Assembly (NCBI GenBank): GCA_964035795.1
Contig: OZ038321.1
Span: forward strand, 9,007,446 to 9,071,445
Direction: 5' to 3'
From: Pterobdella sp. o SKG-2022
Lineage: Eukaryota > Annelida > Clitellata > Hirudinida > Piscicolidae
DNA: 64,000 bases
Shown here piece after piece: positions 1 through 12,700 of the stretch (position 1 is the first letter of the stretch; the number at the start of each line of letters is the position of its first letter). Made by a program: the position numbers and the translations under genes. The notes under the pieces were generated by a model. The model was given only the letters and a program-made list of their open reading frames with translations. It searched no databases and was not told the DNA's origin.

Positions 1-2560
1 AACAGCAGCTCAAAACATAGCGGAGCTTATAAAAATAAAGAAACTAAATTACGCTAAAAATTATTTCTTTGTAAAATTGAAAAATTTGATAAACTACTTT
101 GACTCAGTAGCTAAAAAATATCTTTATAAAATATTCATAATTTCAAATTTTTAAAACTCTCTCACCATTAACTCCAATAGTACTCAGAATTTTAAAGTAT
201 TTCACTGTTAAAAAATAGTTTAAACAAAAAAAAAGAATATTTATTTTTCACTAAAATCAATTTTTCATTACCTAGTGAAAAACCACTGGAGCTTTTCAAA
301 AGCTTCCATTATATTTCATATATAACTAAAGCACCCATTTTTTTAAATCACCAAATTGCTAAATACGAAGATATATTCCTTCCTATAAAAGGATTGCTGT
401 CATATAAATGCCAGGTATACACCACGTAGGCCGGATATATAGGAGAGGAAAGCTATCGAAGTTGGTGTTGTTCCATTTCAGGTAGTTGCACATTCTTTTC
501 AAATAATTTTAATTCAACATATTTTATATTATTGTTATGTTAGGGTTTATAAATTCTTTAGAAAGAATCACACTTTGATAATCTTTTCATCATTTCCTGT
601 TCTTGCCTTAAAGTTTCATTCACTTGCTGAGAATATATTATGGCTTTAAATTTCCGTAAAAACCGCTATATAAAATTCTTCAAATAATAAAAACAATATC
701 AAAAATCATGAAAAAGAAAAATGTGCCTGTAAATAATTTTCTCAAAAATGTATTATAATCAGAGATAGAATTATTTTAGTAAAAAAAGAACGAGACACTA
801 TAAATAAAAAGATCAAACACAAATCTCATAAGTGATAAATCTAAGTGAACACTTTGAAATATTTAAAAGCAAATATACAAGTACTTGATGATGTTACATA
901 TACAAAAGAAAACTGTAGTTTTCAAATAAAACATCCCAATGTTTAGTAATTTTAGTTTTATTTGGTTTAAAAATTTTATTTAATATTATATATACGAAAA
1001 GTGTTACACCATCGAAAGCAATAAGCTGTTGAAACTAAAAAAATATGAGCCCTTAATCTGTCTAGATTTTCGAAAGTAAGTTCGTCTAACATCTTGTAGG
1101 ATTGATTAAAAGCAGGAATGGATTTCGATTGATTTGTTCATACAGTTGAATCTTCATGGAGTCTTACATGCATGTTCTTCATAATTTGACTGAATGAAAC
1201 TTCATTATGTCCAATAAAAATTCTAACATCTTCAATTAGAAACTAATCTTCAACACACTGCTTAAAAACATGCAGAAATAGATTAAAAACGTTTCAAGAA
1301 AAAATATTAAAGAAATTTTCAACTTTTAAAAACTTCTTTCCAGTATTCACGTATGAATTTTTATTCTTTTTGAATTCAGTTTATTTATTAGCCACTAGAA
1401 AAAATAATAAAAAAAAGACTAAATCTAGTTTTTTTATATTTTAAAAGCAATGAAAACAAATTTATAAATAATATCTAGAAAATAAATCTAAAATTCATTT
1501 TAGCATCCTTTGCAGAATGCTTGTTAACTCAATTTTGCATGCTGTGCTCTTAAATTTACAGTCGAATCACAATGTTTTTCTGGTTGAAAAAGTATAATTT
1601 TATTTCTAACTTTCTGTAATTAAGTTAGAAATGGCAAAAAATTTGCATTTAAAATATTTAAAATTATTTGGCAATCTCGTATTTCGAACTTTATAGCTTA
1701 GGTTTGAAATAAATGATGTTTGTCAACTTTGAAACTACGTTTACAAGATTATCTGTACAACTATTCTTTTGCTCAGAGAAATAACAAGAAAACTTATAAT
1801 CCTTCGGTGGTGAAAAAGATAATGAAGGCCTTTATAAAATGAAGATGAATTTATAAGCATTAATAAATTTATCTTTTACGACAAAAAATATTATAAAAAT
1901 GTACTTCTAGTGACGTAAAAGCTTATATGGTTTTGAGGATTGTCATCAAAGATGCAGATAGATGTACGTTTATCGATGAAGTTATCTATTTGTATTTTTC
2001 TTGAAATTCACATATTTGAAATCTTATTTAGCCCTTTGTTATTTTTAAAGAAACTCTATAAATTGAACTATTTTTAGTATTATTATAATTTTCTTATTTC
2101 CAAAAGCTGAATTTGTATACTCGTTTTTCCATTTTGGTTTAATTATCGACAGTTTCATAGTATTTAATTAATCTGGCTTTTTACTTATGAAACTTTTAAA
2201 CTAATTTCCCAAAGCTTTAGAGGTTTCACCAAAATTTTCTAAATATTCGTGACAACAATTAATTAAAAAATTTCCGATATTGAATTAACTCGTGAAAGTT
2301 TGGAAAACACCTGTGAAATTGGGGGGTTTGGGAGTCCAGTTTTGGATTTTCATGTGTTTGATTATTAAGTTTGAAAACTTGAATAATGTTTTCCATAAAT
2401 AAAAAACTCACAAAAACTTTGAATTTCTATCAATAAATTTTTCTAATTTTATTTTAAAAAAATTTTAACTTTTTTAATTCAATACTCCGCTAATAAACAA
2501 AATACTTTTGACAACTGAAGTATAAAACGAGGTACCAAACTTAGAGGCTAATAACTCAAG
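1..2560. other. Intergenic, no gene recognised
   Basis: AT-rich sequence with no long reading frame and no motif I recognise on either strand. A slightly GC-richer patch near 400-480 is too short to interpret. Confidence 0.5.
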
Positions 2561-2710
2561 TAATGCAATGTAAGGTAACACGGTATTTAAAAAGCATTTT
2601 TTCTTACAGATCAAAGTGCTTGCTACAAATTTAATGTAGCGAAAACACACTGTGGAACAGGTGCTAATAGCCGGCCCACGCGGGATTGAACCCGGTAACT
2701 TTAGCTAATT
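2561..2710 (-). mobile_element. tRNA-derived SINE, truncated copy
   Basis: Minus-oriented copy of the SINE family seen seven more times in this window. It has the TAATG-type terminal repeats, the GCGCTT-type tail hairpin region, the body ending in GGAACAGGTGCTAAT, and the T-arm/acceptor half of the tRNA head (GGCCCACGCGGGATTGAACC). The copy stops in the anticodon region, so the D-arm half is missing. Confidence 0.8.
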
Positions 2711-2958
2711 AGTTAGAAACTATAAAAAAAAATTTTTTTAATGTACAATTTGAAAAAGTTTTTCGAGCAATTGTTTAATAAGTTACAGAGGTGTTCTCTA
2801 AAGAGGACACTGGCTCGCGCGTAATGTAGCTCCAATTATAATAGTTTTAATATTATATATATTTTTGTTTTAAAACTGAAAACGGCCTAAAAAACCAATA
2901 TGGTCAAATTTTTAATTCAAAAAATTTACAAAAAACATAATAAAGACATAATTATCGT

Positions 2959-3874
2959 TCATTTGGCATAAAAATCATACCAACATTTTGTATGTAGTGG
3001 GACTTCCCATGTTTTACATCTTATTTTTTTGTATTTTACAATGTGAGCATCTCTCTTGATCACATTATTCCTTTATATGCTCCAGAAAATTGTCTTTTCT
3101 TACAAATGGCGTGACTCTTTCTTTTGAGCCACATTGCACACTTATTTTGGCAAGAGCTCCATATTTTTCTAGATAGTATTGAACAATTTTGCGTCGATAT
3201 TCGCAATACGTAGTATTTTTTCCGCTGATATATTTGTATAAATTCCACGCATTTTGGCACGAAGCATCTATACTAAGAGCAAACAGTGGGAACCACCATT
3301 TTTTACCCCTAAAAGAGATTTTCTGGGCATGTATATTTTGATCGAACCAATCAACTTCTTCCATATACGAATTGTACATGGATACCACTTTTGGACATTC
3401 AACATTAATTCTTCTTCTTTTAAAATTTATTTTTGCAACCCTGCTAACAATCGAAGTGGGGTGTATTGAATAGGCATAGATGCCAAAGTTACTACCTTAG
3501 TATTTTTCCATGCTACAACAGATATATTATAGGTGGTAACCATGGTCATTGCACCTCTTTTATCTTTTTTCAAAATTTTTAAATCTAAAGGGCAATTTTC
3601 AAGTCTGTTTAATTTTATAGTGCCTGTACCAAAGTGGCCTTATTGTGTAAGCTTATCTTAAAGGGGTAAACTAGTATTGAATCGATCGAAATCATATGAT
3701 GGTCCTTACGGTAAAACCGATACCATTTCCAAAACCATAGAAGCCCCTAAACCATAAGCATTTTGGTGACTTAGTGGAGTTGATTTCGCACCTCGATATG
3801 AAATAAAAAGCACCAAGTATCCTGTTGATGTGCACAATGACCATATCTTATATCCAAAGCCAATAGGTTTTCCA
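2959..3874 (-). mobile_element. piggyBac transposase remnant (pseudogene)
   Basis: Minus-strand relic of a piggyBac (DDE_Tnp_1_7) transposase. The longest open stretch (3065-3388) reads SMYNSYMEEVDWFDQNI followed by SFRGKKWWFPLF, the conserved core after the third catalytic region. Further 5', other frames give SYDFDRFNTSLPL, resembling the catalytic D-N-Y-F-T-S segment, and NIDAK-type downstream text. The 3' end reads VPLHTKCWYDFYAK before a stop near 2959, matching the cysteine-rich C terminus. Frameshifts and stops separate these blocks, so it cannot encode a working enzyme. Terminal repeats were not found; SINE copies flank both sides. Confidence 0.75.
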
Positions 3875-3979
3875 TGTAATGTAATGTAATGCGATATTTA
3901 TAAAGCGCTTTTCCTTATAGATCAAAGCGCTTGCTACAAGTTTAATGTAGCAAAAACACACTGGAACAGGTGCTAATTG
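3875..3979 (-). mobile_element. tRNA-derived SINE tail, cut off by Tigger
   Basis: Copy of the same SINE family, minus orientation, with three TAATG units, the GCGCTTTTCC/AAAGCGCTT tail hairpin and the GGAACAGGTGCTAATTG body. The sequence stops exactly where the Tigger terminal repeat starts (TA at 3980-3981), so the tRNA-like head is absent here. Confidence 0.8.
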
Positions 3980-3981
3980 TA

Positions 3982-5400
3982 CAGTAAACCTCGCTTATTT
4001 CGGATTCGTATAAGTCGGAAATACGTTTATTTCGGACTAAATTTATGGAACGTCTATTAATTTAAATTGAAAACCTGCTCATAAGTCGGATTCTACAAGT
4101 CGGATTTTCGTCTATACTAGACAAAATTAGTACATTTACGTAGATTTCTGTGCATCTAACCCTGCTTAAGTCGGACGTTCAAAGTTTCAGTTTTTAGAAT
4201 TTTTTGTCTCAAATTTTATTTATTCAATATTTTCAATGTTTTGTTTCTTCTTTAGCCAATTTAAAAAAAAATTTAATTTTTTGACTTTTTGCTCTATGCT
4301 ATGGCTGCATGGCGGCACTTAGTCGAGACTCGTTTAAAACATCAGTATGGCTAAAAAAACAACAATCAAAAGAACAATACAGACTAAAACATACGAGAAG
4401 AAGTTGCAGATAATCAATTATGTAGATGCCAAAAAATCAATGAAGCTGAAAGATATTACTGCACATTTTAGTTTGAGTACAAGCACCTTGAGTGACATCA
4501 TGAAGAACCGAGAGAAAATTGAAGCAGAGTGTGTCAGTCCAGATGCCAGAGCAACTGCCGTTAGAAGAGCTCGTACTGTGAATCATCCTGATGTTGACAA
4601 AGCAATGATTCTTTAGTCTAGACAAATGTCTTTACGACCAGATCTTCGAATTGATAGATGTATGCTTTTACAACAAGCTAACAAGTTTCGCTTAAAAAGC
4701 TACCCAGATGACATCCCACCACTATCTGCCTCATGGATTAACAAGTTTAAAAAGAGATATGACATTGTCCGTGTACATGATGATTCAGGCGGAGTGGATA
4801 CTGAGGTTTTGCGTCATTGGAAAAAGGGCAAGTTAAATGGAATTTTGCAGTGGTACAGGCCATCTGAAATTTATAATGCAGATGAAACAGGTTTTTACAG
4901 AAGCTTCTTCCAGAGAACTCTCTTGGTTTTGCAGAGAAGACTTACCATGGGACAAAACAGCCAAAAACTAGAATTAATGTATTGGTGGGTGCCAATATAG
5001 ATGGGTCAAATAAATTGCCTTTATTTGTCATTGGCAAGAACAAGAGACTATGTGCCTTCAAAAATGTCACTGGACCGGTGGAAAACAATCCGAACAAAAA
5101 AGCATGGATGACAAGAGCATTATTTGAAGATTGGATGAGAAAACTACGATGCGACTTGAAGGCTGACACATAGCCCTTCTTGTGGACAATTGCCCAGCTC
5201 ACCCTTTCATAAAAATGAGCTATGTGGAATTGGCTTTTTTGCTATCAAACACTACAAGTGTCACTCAGCCAATGTACGCTGTCATCATAAAGAATCTTAA
5301 ATTTCAATTACGCTTTATTTTGGCCAACAGACGTCTGGAAACTGCCATGTATTGCTGCCAGCGTCCTCTCCAGACTATTAACTTTTAATCTTTTATAGTT
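3982..5400 (+). mobile_element. Tigger/pogo-like DNA transposon, broken transposase
   Basis: The left end begins after a TA dinucleotide with CAGTAAACCTCGCTTATTTC, a typical Tigger/pogo terminal repeat. The transposase starts at 4347 (MAKKTTIKR) with a CENP-B/psq-like helix-turn-helix (LKDITAHFSLSTSTLSDIM) and a second HTH ending in SWINKFKKRYDI. The DDE_1 core shows NADETGF near 4877 and VDNCPAHP near 5182. Damage: an in-frame TAG at 4614, a frameshift between about 4925 and 4980, a stop near 5171, and the third catalytic Asp (expected in the QPMDAG motif) reads QPMYAV near 5267, so it is catalytically dead. No right terminal repeat was seen; the copy ends around 5390. Confidence 0.85.
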
Positions 5401-6887
5401 CGCTTAATTTTTATTTAATTTATAATTTTCTTTGAAACTATTTCAACAAAAATGAAAAAAAAAATTCTTTCAGAATTGAAAACAAGATTTTATCTTATTT
5501 AAAAGCGTTTTTTGTGGAGTATACATAATTTTGAAATTTTTGCTCAAAGTTACCTGTTTCAAACTGAAATATTTACACAAAAAACGGCGTAAAATTTTTA
5601 AAAAATTTATCAGAGTTAAAATATGATTGTTCTATGAACAAAACAAAAAAAAATAAAAAAATTATTTTTTTGAGTTCATTTTAAAGATGTTGTAGTCTAC
5701 AGACTACGCTGGGCGTTAATGGGTTATACTCCGGTCTGCGAGTCGAAGATTTTCGTAAGTATAACTCAAACTATCAAGTATTGTATTTGATGATGTTCGT
5801 TGAGCTTGTGAAAAGCTTCTCGATCAATAGAGAATTCATATATCTTTTTATTTATCACTTTTGCGAACTAATTTTTCCAATTTTTAATTTTCATTAATTT
5901 TCTCTTAATTTCATTTTATAAAATTTAAAAAAATTGGATTTTGTATCTATACAATTCATGTTTTTTCATATGGTAGTACAAATACATAAAGTAGAATTAT
6001 ATGAGATATGAGTAGATTTATTTATATTTTTGATTTATTATAATGGCTATTCATAAAAATTGAATAGACCTTTTAGTATTTCTTATTTCAATATGAAATT
6101 ATTTTTAATTATGCATCCAAAAATTTTGATTTTTTCAAATATATCTTTCCGGCAGACAACTCTCAAATTTTTTTTGTTATTTTTTTCACAATTAATTATT
6201 TCTGCCAGTATTATTCAAACGATTATAGCTCGCCATTAAAAGAAAGGTGGTCTGTGCTGGAGTCATTTAGAGTCGTTTAAAGTTGTAAGGCGTTCATAAG
6301 ACTTATTGGTGAGCTTTGAAAAAACTATTTGATTGAGCTTGAGAGAAAATGGGTTTACGATTCACGGCATAAATATTTTTCCTGTTATTTTAGATAAAGC
6401 TAGATTCTCCAACCTTAATGATTTAAAGTTGTTTTTTCATTAAGCTTCATTGAAAATGAAATTTTTCTTTTAAAAAGTCTATCAGTGAAAGTTCATCAGA
6501 CATAAAATAGTTGTCTGCTAAAGAGCCCTTGAGAACAAAGCGGACCATTTGTTTTTAGAAGTTAATAGTTTGGTAATGATGGATGAAGAAAGAGTTTGGA
6601 AAAAAGGTACACAAGTTGAATCTTGGAGACAATGAATGCAAGAACGACAGTGTTGTGTGAGTCAGACTCCATCTTCGACATTAAGAACCTGTTGACGTCT
6701 GAATGTTCGCAATGTAGGGTTGAATAAAATTTTTCATTATCATCGAGAGGAGCAAATATATATAACAATAAAATATTAACTGGGATATTTTAAAAAAACA
6801 TCAAGAAATTTTCTAATATATTTATTGAGAAACAAAAGCTAGAATTTTCGATAAAACTTTAGCTAATGTTCTGTAGTAAGGCTATTC
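5401..6887. other. Intergenic, no gene recognised
   Basis: AT-rich, with no supported gene. A stretch at about 6797-6865 resembles one arm of the foldback element at 14489-14695 (shared AATTTTCGATAA and TTTAGCTAATG blocks). Confidence 0.45.
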
Positions 6888-8720
6888 TTCTTCTTCTCAG
6901 TTCCTTATCAGATCGTGGAAGCACCCTTGATGACGTATAGACAATCTTTCTTCATGTCTTTCTGTCTTTTGCCTTCGTACTTGCTTCCATCGCACTTAGG
7001 CCTGTCCATTGGGTAACATTACTCATCCATTTCGATCTCGGCCTGCCTTGTTTGCGCTTGCCTTCAACGTACCCCTCAAGTATGGTGTGAGAGAGAGTAC
7101 CACTGTGCCTACAGAAATGGCCGAACCATTATAACTTCTTTTTTTTCACAGTCGTCAATAGTTCTTCCGTTTTTCCTACTTGATTTTTACTACGAGCTTC
7201 AACTTCAGCATTGGTTACGTGAGCTGTGTACGGGATTTTAAGTAAGCGTCAAAAAATTTTCATTTCAAACGCAGCGATTTTTTTTCCATAGCTGATGTCA
7301 TTATCCATGATTCTGCACCATACAAAACAGTTGAAGTGATTATAGCCTTCAGGAATCAAATCTTCGATTTCAGACTTATTTGCTTATCTTTTCATATGAT
7401 GTTGAGTTTTGAGAATGTTTTGAAGCCAAGCGCTATTCTAGCTCTTATTTCATTTTCTGACCGTGACAATTGCTCCCAAGTATCTGAATTTCTGGATTTT
7501 TCCAGTTGTGTTTCTTGCACTCGGATGATTTTGTTTTCTGGATTTACTGCATCATGCTGTTTTTTCTGTTCTCTTGTGACTAGAATTTTGCTTTTTTCGG
7601 TGCTGATGGTCATACCCATATCGCTTGCTGCCTTGTCTAATCATCTAGTTAATTCATCAAGTTTTTCTTTGTTCTTGGAAATTAAGTCTATTAATGATAT
7701 TTTCCAAAAGCCAACAATAAACTTACTAGTGTTTTGAAATTATATTCAATTAAGTCTATGTCGTCTGCAAATCTTAAGTTGGATATTCCTCGTCTTCCGA
7801 TTTTTAATGAGGGTGTGAAATTGTCTAATGCATTAGTCATGATTTCTTCTAGGAATAAGTTGAAGGGGACAGTAAGCATCCTTGACTCACTCTGACTGTA
7901 GTTGGAAACCAATTAGTTAGCGTAGTGTCCACGAGAACTGCACTTTTTGAGTCTTCGTATAGAGCCTCAATCACTGAGCTAAGGTCATCGTCAAAGTTGT
8001 GTTTTCTAATGATCTTTCACAATGCTTGTTACCAAACTCTATCGAAAGCCTTTTTGAAATCAACAAAGTTATGATGAATCTCTTTTTGGTATTCTGACAT
8101 TTTCTCAAATATCCCACGCAAACTGAATATTTGTTCTACTGTGCTTCTACCTTTTCGGAAGCCCGCTTGTTCTTCTGCCAGAAAAGGTTCGATCTGTGAA
8201 GAAAGTCTTCTCAAAATAATCCGTACCATTATTTTTCTTGTGTGGCTTATCAGACTTACCGTTCTATAGTTGGCACATTCTTTTCAGCTACCTTTCTTTG
8301 GCATAGGGATCAAGATTGATTTTGTCCATTACATTGGCCATTTCTTTGCGTGTAGTATTCTATTGCATATGTGATGCATAAAGTCGGTCATTTTATTTCC
8401 TGCACATTTGATTAGTTCTGCAAAAATCTTTTCTATTTCTGGTGATTTGTTGTCTTTCAGATGTTTAATTGCTTCCTCTACTTCTGATCTCAATATGTTT
8501 CTAGTTTGATCTGTGCATGCACTAAAAGAGTCCCATTGATATTGAGGTCGGTATTGTAAAGGGAACTGCAATAGTTAAACCATATAGTGGTGACATCTTC
8601 TTTCTTTGTTAGGGTGTTTCCGGATTCATCATTTATTGCATACGTATTCTTTATCTGCTTTACTATTCCAAAATTCCAGCTTTTGTTTTTCAATGAATGT
8701 ATCAGAAAATTTTTCACATT
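6888..8720 (-). mobile_element. Non-LTR retrotransposon (LINE) relic, RT domain
   Basis: Reading right to left, several minus frames give consecutive pieces of one LINE ORF2: an RT N-terminal region (EVEEAIKHLKDNKSPEIEK, near 8490-8430), EEQAGFRKGRSTVEQIF and DFKKAFDRVW (8200-8030), the polymerase box RFADDIDLIE (near 7770), then AIITSTVLYGAESWIM and LWFGHFCRHSGTLSHTILEG (7340-7080), ending in an RSDKELRRRR tail with an AAG run. The endonuclease half is missing (5' truncation) and frameshifts separate the blocks. The FADD box itself is intact. Clade not assigned; it differs from the CR1/L2-like and PHD-finger RTE-like LINEs elsewhere in the window. Confidence 0.85.
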
Positions 8721-9728
8721 TTATGTTTTTGTTGAAAAATAGTATAAAAAATACATACGATGTCTCTGAAATGATACATTGATTGGGATACTTTATCGAA
8801 GTTGAAAAAGTTGAATATGTGAAAATTAATCAAAAACTAATTAGCCACCAAGTTCATTTAATTTGATAAAGCTTGTGAAAAATTTTTTGATAAACCAATA
8901 TATGACATGAAGAAACTGTCCGTTTGGAGAGGCGTTTTCTTACGCGAGTGGATTGCTTTTTTTTCATTATTTGTTATATAAAAAATCTCATTACACAACC
9001 ATATGTAAAAATACATTTTAAACAGCTACTACTAGTTTCAAAATATTCTTTCATCTCTGAAACATTAAATATAAATGAAAAATTTTGTTTTTCAAAGAAA
9101 AAATATAAGGCAAAATTTTTTTTAAAAAACACGAAAAAATAATTGTATGTTTATTCAACACAAATCATTTTTTGAATGTTAGTTTATTTTCCTACATTCC
9201 GCTTTGATTCTGTGCTCGCAAGAATTTTTTCAAATGCATGCGTTTCATTTTTGTTTAATCAAACTCACAGAATTATTAATTGCCGATTCGAAGAATTTCA
9301 TTTTGTTATTTTGCGTTTTTTGGAAGCTTTTGAATTAAAAGCTCGTATTGAAATGTTTCTTAAAATAAATTCTTTTAAGAATTATTTAAAAAGTTATTTT
9401 TATATTTTATCAAAACGTGTGTTTTCAAAAATATTTTCAAAATCAATTCTCTTGGAATGTTAAAAAAGAAACTAAATTTTTTTGGCAAAATTTAACAGAA
9501 ACTGCATTTCTTTGTGATTCTTATAAGACAAATCAATCAGTCGTCAGTTAGTTCCCCGTTGTTATAGTGTCTGCGGTTGAGACATGATAGTGTGTGTGGG
9601 CGGTACTCTTGCGCAAAATTCAAAAGATTTCTTACTTTATTTGAATTTTTTATTTAAAATTTATTTCTTTACATAGGTTGTGTAAGCAAAAAAGATTGTT
9701 CCTTTGATGGCTCTCAACGGTACTTTCC
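8721..9728. other. Upstream region of the GPCR gene
   Basis: AT-rich DNA, then a less AT-rich stretch at about 9540-9620 that could hold promoter or 5' UTR sequence. A possible 3' splice site (TTTACATAG) ends near 9676, so a non-coding first exon is possible. No protein-coding gene is supported here. Confidence 0.35.
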
Positions 9729-12700
9729 ATGAAGAAAACTCTGCAAAACGAAAACAACGTTTCATTATTATTAAAACGCCTTCAGTTTTTATACGCCCCT
9801 CTTCATGGTTATGTCAGCATCGGAGTGTGTGTGGTGGGCTCCGTGTGCAGTGTCTTAGTGGTGCTGGTTTTGACAAGAAAGAAAATGTCTTCTGGCACAT
9901 CTACAATGTTAACCACTCTTGCCATTAGTGACCTGTTGACAATGCTGATCTATGTTCCCTTTGCGTTGCATTATTATTGTTTTTATGGCCCTTTAGATTC
10001 TTTGGAAAAAAATACTAAAGCTTGGTCATACTTTTGTCTATTTTACGCCCATATCAGTGTCACAACACACACCATATCTATTTGGATTGCTGTCGTTTTA
10101 GCCATATTTCGTTACGTACAAGTGAAAATGTCATTGTCAAGACCGACCAATCCGAAGAACATGCAGGATAATCAAAACATGACTCTTAGCAAGTGAGTGA
10201 GTGCAATGGCGTGATTGTTTCACTTTGAATTTCAGAATGTTTTGAAAGTTTTTAAATATTCTGATTCTTAGTTATCAAGTTTAAATTTCTGTTGTAGAAG
10301 TTTTTTTTTCAGTATTACAATTTCAATCAAATCTAAACAAACGTTATTTGTTTAGAATCCTTATTCGATTTGACTTTTTGAAATAGCAATATTATCCCAA
10401 ACACTTTTAATTCCAAATTTCGTGTTAAATTGAATTTTTCGTTGAAACTTTGGATTTTTTCAGTATATTTAAAATGTTAGAAAAAGTAATGGATAGTGAT
10501 CAAGCTGCTGATCCATTTTAATGATGTATTTCATTATAGATGTTTTCATTTAATCTCCAGTAACATAAGAGACAGCTCTGAATTATTATTTTTGAAAACT
10601 TTTTGAATTTTTGGCAGAAGCAAAATAAATTAGCAAAAATTCAGTGACAAGTTTGTGAAGTTCCCTAACATTTTCCCATAAATTCAAATAGAAAAATATG
10701 TTCTCACATGGGGAAAGAAATTTTATAAATTTATCATGAACCATCCAAAATAAATTTTGATATTTCTGATAATCCAGGAAGTTCTGGTGGTGAATAAACC
10801 GATATTCATGGAAATTTTCAAATAGCTTTATTATTGCCGAAAATAATTGAAGGTCTAATAAAACTTTTATTGTTCAATGTTAAAGCTTTGAGAAAAGAAT
10901 GAATAAATATTGGTTTCAAAACATTATACTCTGAAAAATATATTCTTCTTTATACTAGTTTCATTCTGAAATACTTCAGCTCATTACTCCTATGCGGTCA
11001 TTTTTTCGATAATACACTTTTGAAGAATGAACGCGAGAACAAACTGTGATAAATTTCATTCAGCTGAAAGAAATGTATCTTTTTTCAAAAAACGTTTTTG
11101 TCAAAATTAATTCAACCCCAGTGCGGTACTGCTTATATAGCCATGAAAAAATGTTCCGTATAACGAAAATACTACATAACTTAAGAAGGCTTATTACTGT
11201 GAAACTTCAGAAACTCAGAAATGTTCTGTGAAACGCACTATTAATTAATAAGTCTACAATAACTCTCCAAAAAAACTTTTGTGCATTGATTCATGGGGAA
11301 TATTTTTTATTGTTTTTTCAATGTAGATCGGGGTAGATTGCTGTCTGCAGTATAAAAAATGTTCTTTATTCTTGGGTTTAAGCTTTCTCCGCACGTCCGT
11401 CTTGGGCAAGTTCACCACCTCATGGTCAACCAGTGATTTGAAAAAAATTGCAAATTTTAAGATTCAATACCATTCTCAAAAACTGTAACATGAGTACCTC
11501 TGTTCCCAAAGTCATTTCCACACTGGTGCGGGATAGAGGACTTTCAAATTGAGACAGCTAGTACCTATCAGTTTTTGCACAACTAATGGTACCCAAAGAA
11601 GGTCCTTGTCACAGTGCTGTTTCAAATAGAATGTATTTCGTTTTTTTGAGTTTTATCATTCTTACAACATCTTAATTTTAAATCGTCATGTTTTTTTAAC
11701 TGTGTCTACTTGTGTCCAAACCTCTCGGATTTTTGCACATGTTTTAACGGTTTTACTGAAATTCAGCATAGATTTTGTTGGAAATTTTTAGCGTTTGAAG
11801 CTTTTATTCAAACATAACTGGGTAAACTTTTTGGTCTTAAAACACTGTATACCGAAATTTCCAGCACCTCGATAGCGTTTTGTCGTAGCATTTAAAATTT
11901 GGAATCTTGACGACAATGTCTGAAATAATTTTCCTCTTTACAGTCTTTGAACATCACTCATTACATACATACATTTCTAGCACTAGCAAATTTATACTGA
12001 AATCTTATTTTATTTAGGCTTGGTTTTCCATTTTTCTATCAAACTAGCAAAAGACAAAGTTTTCATAAGTAGCAGTGTCAAGTTCCAGTAGTCATTTTTT
12101 TTTATACAAGTGTGCAGTTTCACCACAACAATGGCACTTAACTTTTTGAACGCATCCACTAACCGTGTGATGTATTTTACATGTAACCGAAATCGTGGTT
12201 GTGATGGCAGGCTGCTTTTAATGTTTCTTTTTGTGATGTTTACTTTAAGAACTGATCGCGGTTTGAAAACATACACGGCTTCTTCAGCTACACTTGTTAT
12301 GTCTCTAATTTTCATGGCAATTTTCACAACGCCGGCAAAATTCAACTCCGAGTCCTTGCCTTCAATACTGCTTTGTATACAGAACAAATAAATCTTTGTC
12401 TGACAGCTTCGTCTAGGTGGTCGTTGATTAAAAAAACCACGGATCTTGTATTATGTTTTCTGCAGTTTCTATGGGATCTCACTAGTTTTTCAGTTTATGT
12501 TACTTCAGAATTTGAATCGTTTTCGAAACGATTGCGAGTTAGCTTTTCAACTATAGGGTCTGCAAATTCAACAAAACTGTTTTTTTTTTTAATTAGAGTG
12601 GTTTTAATTAAAGAAATTTTTAAAAAGTAAAAGTTGTTTTTTTGAATATTTTTTACAATATTCAGTATTTATACCTTTCAAAAATGCAAAAACGATGGGT

